From Hibiscus mutabilis (taxonomy: Eukaryota; Streptophyta; Magnoliopsida; Malvales; Malvaceae): 64,000 nt of DNA. Numbering within the stretch: position 1 is the stretch's first letter; each line of letters begins with the position of its first letter. The stretch covers positions 30,655,338 through 30,719,337 of the forward strand of contig CM033725.1 of the NCBI GenBank assembly GCA_019671005.1, given 5' to 3'. The notes beneath the pieces were generated by a model that saw nothing but the letters and a program-made list of their open reading frames with translations, was not told where the DNA came from and ran no database searches. Made by a program: the position numbers and the translations under genes. Below are positions 56,605 to 64,000 of this stretch, one piece after another.

Positions 56605-59600
56605 TGACACCCTAAAAAATTGGCTTATTTGAATGTTATCGTTAGTTACAATTAAATTACATTTCTTTGGTTAGACCCTTTTAATTGATATGTTAGCGAT
56701 CAAAATTGGAGTAAAGTAAAATGGAGTGATCGAAATTAAGGGGGGTCAATTAGTAAAGATTAAGAAATTTGTTATTTGCATACTAATGGAAAAATTAAAA
56801 GTGGAAATTGCACTTGTCAAAGGAATGAAGGGATGGAAGCCTAGGAATCAGCTAATTCCATAGGAGTTCATAGAACTCATCTTCTTTATCTTGTTTGAAA
56901 TTGAAAGAAACAAAGAGAGGGAAAGTGAGGATTGATCAAATAATCTATGGTTCAAAGGAGTGAGTTGGATGAATCGGTTATAGTCCATTGCTTAAGAACT
57001 CAAGCATAAGTAAAGTAAGTGGCTGATTTAGAAAGATCTATAGAATTGCTAGTAGTTTCAATTGAATGTTTGCATGATTGAATTTCCATGAATGTCTAGT
57101 TCTAATTAGCATGTAAAAATGTATAACATTATTGATTTTGAGTTGTGAATGAATGGTGTGTAAGGTTTATGTCCAGTTATAGTAGTTTTGGATTGAATGT
57201 GAGGAATCAAAACTGAATTTTCTAATGTGACTTTGACATTGTTTTGCTCTAAAATATGTATACAATTGAATTTGTGGATGAACTCATAATCAGCTCAAAT
57301 CTGCCCAGAAAAAATTGGTAAATAGATTGTTAATTTCATACTTTGAACATTGTTTTGTGGGGCTGCTCATAATGAATAAAATATGTATGTATAAGGGTTG
57401 CACTGTTTCAGTTATAAAAGGTGAAAAACATATTGTTAATGAGGAAATTGAGCTGCCATTATTAAGCAGGGCAAGTTCGAATTGGGCGGATTAGGTACTG
57501 TTTCAGAGCAATAAATATGTATGTATGATTGTGTATGTGATTAGGAAATTGTTCATGATAGCTAGAATGTCTTGGTTGTTACGTGTAAAATGTCATATGT
57601 AATATTATGTGTTATTCAATGATTATGTGAGTATCGAAATGTCATAAAAAATGGACTGTTCTAATGCCTATTTATATATTGATATACTAGATCAAGAGGG
57701 TATTGACGGTTCAAAAGCTATAGTTGATCAATCGGCTAATCGAAAGAAAGGAATCGTAATTCAGAATCAATATTAGTTTGACAATCTTAATTCAGAATTA
57801 AGAGGGTATTAACGGTTCAAAAGCTTTATGGTATTACTTAATATAATGTGCATATGCGAGTTGGAAACCAGGTACGTAATTATTAAGATATGATTCAAGC
57901 ATGAAAGATAGTTGGAAGCATGTTAAGACTTGTTTGTGTATTATGATATGAAATGATCATTAATACGAACTACTTATGAATGCATGTACACCTAATGAAA
58001 AAGGCAAATGATAATCTAATTGATAATAAGTTGACATGTCTAATGAACCGAATCAACAAGGATTCGAAGAGAAGGAAAACCTATGAATGATATGATTGAT
58101 GTTTGACTAAGCTTTGGCTTATGACCTTATTTAATGAAGTGAATGCTCTAAATGAGTAAATTGTGCCCCGTTGAGAAAAAGGGTTATTGACACCATAAGG
58201 TGTATGATTCGAGTGGAGCTTGGCTCCTTGATTGATGTAAATGAAATATACAAGTAAAGCCTTGTTTTTTAGTTAGTCGTAGATATAGTTGGCATGGCAT
58301 AGAGTCCATAGAGCTTAGTGTCGGGGTAGACTACGGTCTGGGACAGTGGTCCCTAATAGGTGATAGTAGGAGGGATGTTTAGTTGGTCACATGGCGACAG
58401 TAGGAGGGAATGACGGGTACTATGTGTACATTGTAGTTATGGGTGACAGTTGGTTAGGGACTCGAGTATCTAGGCTGAATAATCGATTCGCAAGGCTATC
58501 ACATGTAATCTATTAAAAAGAATGAATCATGAAATTAATATGTATAATTGTATTAGTATGCTAAAGATGAATTTGTACTCAAAGTGTACTCTTATATACA
58601 TGGTTCTCATGAATACTGAATATGGTAATAAATGGTTGAATGATTATATGTAAATGAATTTATATATGGATAAACAACATGAGGGAGTTGCCAAATCTAT
58701 TATGAATAGAAATATGAGTTACGAACCTTACTTGCTTGGACAAATCTTTCATTCTATTTCTATACCTAAGTACCTCTCGGCTTTCTAAACAAATTGAGTA
58801 ATGAAAGAAGTAGATTTGGAATACCTTTTATGACTTTAAACTCACTAACTAAGATTAGGCTTAACAACGTTTTTCATTGCCTCTCAGGTTGTTGTTTTAT
58901 GAACCATCATATTGCAAAGAGCTTGGATAAGTCACCTATCACCTTGAGAGTATGTTTTGATATTCTAGTAGAACTCCTAGGATGGTGGCACTAGAGATTG
59001 ATTTTGTTATTATGCTTATATGCCTTGGTATGTAAAGTTTAACTATGATAAGTTTGTAAAACTTGATATATGGGTTGATATCTTCATTGTGTGATGCCAT
59101 GGTTGTTTGGTAGAGTTTATCTATAGCTTGATGTGCTAGTGGTTGATATGATATCCATGTGAATGTGTGTTTTATACTAGTTAAAAAATGTGTTTTATTC
59201 AAAATGTTAGCATGTTTAGATTCTTGAAATCGAATGCTAATTGTGAATGGACAATTCAGACTTTAGGGCCATATAGTTAAATGAAAGTTAAGGTGAAATC
59301 TTGAATTTCTACTGGAATATGCTTTGTCATTGATTCAAATGATTTGATTCTAGTTTTTTTCCTTTGGAATAGAGTTTGCTTTGTATTAAAGGCTTTTACA
59401 ATCCTATGGAGTTTTGGATAAAACAAAATGAGCTATAACACTAGGTTATATGGGTGTTAAATGGCATGTTAACTAAAATTTGGTTGACAACAAAACTAGG
59501 TATAGAGTTACAAATATATGAGTTGTCTAGAGCATAGTTCTAATGGTAACTACATTTGAAATTGTTAGATCATGGCTTTCGATTCAAGGCACGTTTGCTC

Positions 59601-59806
59601 GTCAAGTATACAAATAATGAAACAAATAAATTTATAAGCATGAATTGAAATGTATTGTCTCGATATGGCTGAATTAATTAGTAAACAAGAGTAGAAATAT
59701 TATTGGTGTCTTATTCGAATTCATGATTTGGTTCTATGTTGATATGGTTTTTTGTCTTTAACATCTTAATTTCAGACTTCTCCTAAGTCCGAATTAGGAT
59801 GTTACA
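56605..59806 (+). repeat. TEK 3' LTR (3202 bp)
   Basis: Starts TGACACCCTAAAAAATTGG and ends GAATTAGGATGTTACA. It holds about 160 bp near 58784-58960 that the 5' LTR lacks, and differs around 57770-57860. Otherwise close to the 5' LTR throughout. Confidence 0.9.
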
Positions 59807-60179
59807 ACGTGCCACCATCTACCTCTAAATCAAAAAGCGCATCAATATTAGCCATCGATTTTGTTTCAATTAAAATCGGACTACGTTCAAAAAAGCTTGG
59901 CTCTATCATTACAACACCTATCTTCACATTTTCTCCCTATACATTTACTATTTTCCCAAAAGTCTCTTTTGACCAGGCATGTGTTGGAATGTTCGTGATC
60001 GTCAGCCACACTCAATGCAAATTCATGTTCACCTCTAACGACCATGGCTTTAAATCCATGAACCACTTATCCAACCCTTGTATAGTGATGATCTCTTCAC
60101 ACGTTAACTCCCCATCATGCAACAAGAGCATCAAATTCCCAGTAACCCGTATCAGATGGAACTAATGTACCTTCGCCGC
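59807..60179 (-). pseudogene. L1 ORF1, N-terminal side fragment (DUF4283-like)
   Basis: Minus strand: ELTCEEIITIQGLDKWFMDL with KPWSLEVNMNLH, WLTITNIPTHAWSKETFGKI, VKIGVVMIEPSFFERSPILI and NIDALFDLEVDGGT, directly continued across TEK at 48772 by HQIDVQEWERGHV. The K/RPW...H.W...F pattern is that of the DUF4283 region of plant L1 ORF1 proteins. The N-terminus is cut at about 60180. Confidence 0.7.
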
Positions 60180-62299
60180 TGTAACACTCCAAATATTAAT
60201 TAAAAAAGTAATCTTTAATGAATGGTAATAAATTTAATAATTGAGTATGGGTGAAATTCTTGAGTGACCGAATTAGAAACTTTACATAGTTAAGAGACCA
60301 TTTGAAGTGACTAAATTTACAACACTACAATCCTTGGGTATTACATTCTAACACTTGGTGTAACATCCAAAATTTATCTAGAAAGGTGCCTTAATATAGC
60401 TCTTAAAATAAAGAAATAAAGTGACCATTATTGTGAACCATGAAGGACCGAATTGAAACTTTAAGAAATGAGAAGAGCTAGTTTGAGGTGGCCATATAGT
60501 TAACACTCCAAAAATTAAGTCTTGCATGGAAATTTAATTCTTGTTATGGGATTAATGGTGTGGCTTTGTTGGGTAAGGGCATGTGTGGCTGTTTAAGCTT
60601 AGTTTGAAACCAAACAAATATCCATTACCTTCTTCATTCTCCTTTAGACCGAAATTGGAAATAGAGAGAGGGGAGAGAGTTTGTCCATGGTGTTAGCTTG
60701 CTTGGATTTTAGTTATTTTGGAGCTTGAATTGTGATTGCATGGTTGAGAATAAAAGAAAGAGGTTGAACAAGGAGAGGATAGACAAAAGGGCATTGTGAT
60801 TCATAATCAACCTTAGCTTGGAGTACATGTGAGTATGACTATGTTTAATTAAGCATAGATTGTTAATTAGTGATATTGCTCAATTGATTTGTGAGGCATA
60901 AACTGCCTATATATGCTTGGGGATTGCTATTGCTTGTTAAGGTAAGAGTCCAAGGTATGTATGGACTTCTGATTATGTATTTCAAATCAAACATGGATTG
61001 ATTTTTATTACGCTTAATGTGGTATCTTATGGATGAAGTTAGAGAGCTTGAAAGGTAATAGAATACCTTGATGACTATTGTAGAGTTGTAAGAGCCTTGA
61101 TTAGTTGAGTCCTAGCTAGATTGGCATGCGAATAGGAATTTCTGAGCTCATCCTGAATTGGACTAAGGTCCCCATATTGGTACTAAGGTACTCCTAAACA
61201 AATTGAAAATGACTAATGTTTCAATGGTAACAGAATTACCATTGCCTGTTGATATTGATTGATATTGTATTCTAGTAAACAACTAGTCAAGGCCATAATA
61301 TCAAACTAAGGTTTCTTGTAATCGATTGAGAGTTAAGGAAATTGAATTCTTTAATCACTCGACCAAAATGTGTTGCTTGACAATGCAATTTTCATCCTAG
61401 AAGCCTACTATAAATTTATGATTAATTGAGCTTGGATCAAGCTTCTTGTTTGATGATTAGAGAGTATGTTACTCAAATGGTAAATGCCAAATGATTGGTA
61501 GTAGTCTCGAAGCAATATTGGTTCAAGATTGAATGGATAAGTTATTTTAGTATTTTCTAATCTATATACTTCAGTTGCTAAAGTTTTGATACTTGCAACC
61601 TAATTACTCACCATGTTAAATTTACAGGAGAGATTGATTGTTGATCAAGGTTGGGGAGATTTGCAAGGTCACTAAAGGCAACAAAAGTATGATTTGTTTT
61701 GTTAAGTTAAACTCTTAAAAGGTGGCACTAGTTTGGAATGTTATATTATAACATTTTGTCTATCATAAAGGGTTTGCAAATAGTAACTTATTAAAGGCTT
61801 ATATATATCAATCTAAGTGTTTGACCTAAGGTGCTTGTTAGTGGATGATATTGTTTAATTGGGTTTAGTTGCTAGATTCAAATGACCTAGGAGACCTTAA
61901 AAGCTTGTGTTCGAATGCATGATAATGGTATGATGTGATTTATAAATGTTGTGAGTGATTAAAGTATGTCGAAACCTATTATGTCAAAAATTAAATTAAG
62001 CAATGCATGTTTAGCTTATCAAATGATCTTAAAATGGTTAAATTGGCATGCCTTGTTTATATTGGTTCTTAATCGAGTATTATGTCCCAAAATAATTGAT
62101 ATACTGGTGATTCACATCCTTGTTATGTATAAACTTTAGAATGATCACATGTCTCCTATCTCAATTCTAATGACTGTAATTTGATATCTTTGATGCATTC
62201 TAGATTGTCTGTTCAAATGCTTGTGTTCTAAAGGTCTCTCCATGAGTCATTTCATTGTTCGGTCTTTAACTTGTTAGACAAGTTAGATTGTACTCCTAC
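60180..62299 (+). repeat. LTR-like sequence with two tandem starts
   Basis: TGTAACACTCC at about 60180 and TGTAACATCC at about 60361, with related sequence after each (ACCGAATTAGAAACTTTA against ACCGAATTGAAACTTTA), suggest a 180 bp LTR start followed by a longer LTR of the TGTAACAYYCC type common in Tekay elements. Plant-LTR-like phrases follow (AAACCAAACAAATATCCATT). No end, primer site or coding part was found before ATH2 begins near 62300. Confidence 0.4.
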
Positions 62300-64000
62300 A
62301 ACAGAAATTGAGGTTGATAAAGCCAAAGTGGAGATTACTGAGAAATTGCCTCCACCAGCTAATGTAAAGGGTATATGAAGTTTTTTGGGGCATGCTAGAG
62401 TCTATAGAAGATTCATTCGGGATTTCTCGAAGATCACAAAACCACTATGTTTACTGCTAGAGCATAACAGAAAATTTGTCTTTGATGATGCACGTTTGGA
62501 TGCATTCAATAAAATTAATAAGCAGCTTGTGAACATCATCGTTGCACACAACTGGGACCAACCGTTTGAACTAATGTACGACACAAGTGATTTTGTTTTG
62601 GGGGTAGTGTTAGGGCAATGAAGTGACAAGGCATTTCATGTGATCTAATATGCTAGTAAGACTCTAACTGAAACTCAAATTAATTACACTACTACTGAGA
62701 AAGAGTTATTAGTAGCAATATTTGCTTTTGATAAGTTTCATTCTTACCTTATCAGTGCAAAAATTACAGTTTTATTGATCATTTTACTTTAAGATATCTT
62801 TTTCACGAAAAAAGATGCAAAACCAAGATTAATCCAATAGATTTTATTGCTGCAAAATTTGATATTGTGATAAAAGATCGGAAAGGTTTAGAGATCAAGT
62901 TTCCGATCATCTTTCGAGGTTGGAAGTAGGCAAAGAAGATGGAAATAAATTGCAAACTGTCGATACATTCCCTGATGAAAAGCTTTTTGTTGTTGACACA
63001 ACACCGTGGTATGCTGATTTTGTAAATTACTTGGTATGTGGAAAAACTCCTTCGGGTGTAACTGGGCACAAAAAGGCACGATTTCTTCGACATGCAATAA
63101 AATATCATTGAAATGAACCTTATTTGTTCAAGATTTGCAATGATAATATTATTCGAAATTACATCGATATTAAAATAGTGTCACAATGCTCCATATGGAG
63201 GGCATTTTTGCGGGGCATGAGAACGGCAACAAAAGTCCTTCAATTTGGATTTTACTGGCCGTCATTATTTAGAGATGGCCATGTATTTGCCCAACGCTGT
63301 GATCATTTTCAAGGTACAAGGTCAATATCTAGATGAAATGAGATGCCACAGCAGCCAATAATTGAAATTGAGCTATTCGATGTTTGGGGATTTGATTTCA
63401 TGGGTCTTTTTTCCAAATTCTTTTTTGCAATTTATATATTCTAGTCGATGTGGACTATGTTTCTAAATGGATAGAGGTTGTGGCTATGCCTAAAGATGAT
63501 GCCAAAACGGTCTTAAAGTTCGTTCACAAACATATACTTAACCATTTTAGAACACCGAAAGCATTATCAATGACTAGGGGAAGCATTTCCACTACAACTA
63601 GGTGGCTGCTAAATAGAAACGCTATGAAGTAAATCATATACTGCCCACAACGTATCATCCCTAGTCCAATGGACAAGCCGAGATCTCTAACTAGGCCACT
63701 AAAAACATCTTGGAAATATGGTAAATACCACTATGAAAGATTGGTCCTCGCGCTTAGATGATGCATTATGGGATATTCGTACTGCATACAAGACTCCATT
63801 AGGAATGTGACCGTATCAACTTGTCTTTGGAAAATCTTGACGTTTGCCTGTTGAGCTAGAAAACAAGGCTTTGTAGGCTCTGAAGCAGGTTAATCTTGAT
63901 TATGAGGCTGCGGGGAAGAAATGATTGCTGGATATTATTGAATTAGAAGAAATTTGCCGCAATGCTTATGAAAATGCCTTTATTTACAAGGAAAAGAGAA
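62300..64000 (+). pseudogene. ATH2: Athila RT-thumb, RNase H and integrase fragment
   Basis: Starts abruptly within RT: IEVDKAKVEITEKLPPPANV, GHARVYRRFIRDFSKITKPL, then RNase H LMYDTSDFVLGVVLGQ, TTTEKELLVAIFAFDKFHSY. Integrase: TFPDEKLFVVDTTPWYADFV, FLRGMRTATKVLQFGFYWPS, where the HHCC site is damaged (CSIWRAFLRG for CH...GHF.G and CDHF for CDRC), IELFDVWGFDFMG, DYVSKWIEVVAMPKDDAKTV, and near 63700-63830 MKDWSSRLDDALWDIRTAYK with TPLGM.PYQLVFGK. Continues past the window end. Many stops. Distinct from ATH1: aligned residues differ at many sites. Confidence 0.85.

Larger units (their letters stand above)
48773..59806 (+). mobile_element. TEK: full-length Tekay-type chromovirus (gypsy) inserted in L1
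   Basis: Two LTRs of about 3.0 and 3.2 kb flank gag, protease, RT, RNase H, integrase with chromodomain. Primer site for initiator tRNA-Met follows the 5' LTR, a polypurine tract precedes the 3' LTR. Flanks GCATG (48768-48772) and ACGTG (59807-59811) agree at three of five bases, with two transitions, as a decayed target duplication. L1 ORF1 reads across the insertion. All genes contain stops. Confidence 0.9.

Overview
The window looks like a stretch of plant nuclear heterochromatin, probably from a eudicot of the mallow family (cotton or a relative). I see no host gene, tRNA or rRNA. Nearly everything can be assigned to retrotransposons: Ty3/gypsy elements of the Tat/Ogre-like, Athila and Tekay (chromovirus) lineages, plus one plant L1-type LINE. 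The Malvaceae guess rests on the Tat-like elements carrying an extra ORF upstream of gag whose product resembles the DUF7745 (plant-mobile-domain-like) proteins I recall from cotton gene sets, and on cotton-like Tekay and Athila proteins. All coding regions are broken by stops, frameshifts and deletions.

Names used below. T1 is a Tat/Ogre-like element on + (1-14155; its 5' LTR lies before the window): leader, DUF7745 ORF1, gag, protease, putative intron, RT, two RNase H domains, integrase, repeat-rich 3' UTR, polypurine tract, 3' LTR. ATH1 is an Athila element whose pieces lie at 14505-15727 (gag, +), 20999-23250 (protease/RT/RNase H, -), 32257-32904 (a duplicated RNase H piece, +) and 36918-38240 (integrase, +). 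T2 is a second Tat/Ogre-like element nested inside ATH1 between RNase H and integrase: its 5' LTR, primer site, leader and ORF1 N-half lie on - (20998 down to 15734) and the rest on + (23272-36917). GREM is a minus-strand gypsy gag/3' UTR remnant (about 44490-40440) interrupted by SOLO, a solo LTR with a perfect target duplication (41423-44294). L1 is a minus-strand LINE (44621-48772 and 59807 to about 60180), interrupted by TEK, a full-length Tekay element (48773-59806). From about 60180 to 62300 there is LTR-like sequence, then ATH2, a second Athila RT/RNase H/integrase fragment running off the window end.

The main result is structural. ATH1 and T2 each change strand at the same two places (about 15.73 and 23.26 kb). 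Turning that 7.5 kb segment round reconnects both at once: Athila gag to Athila protease, and the T2 ORF1 N-half to its C-half at a shared GTAG. A single inversion after T2 inserted into ATH1 explains this. T2 has the flanking 5-mer AATTC outside both LTRs (20999-21003 as GAATT, and 36918-36922). A copy of the ATH1 RNase H flank also sits directly before the 3' LTR, so the two LTRs plus flanks form inverted arms of about 4.1 and 4.7 kb. The right arm carries a 642 bp tandem duplication that spans the junction between target and LTR.

Functionally these are dead or defective elements, with defects that differ between T1 and T2. What remains conserved between them is informative: a leader stem-loop, a putative intron between protease and RT, purine-rich tracts after integrase, and LTR motifs shared by T1, T2 and SOLO.
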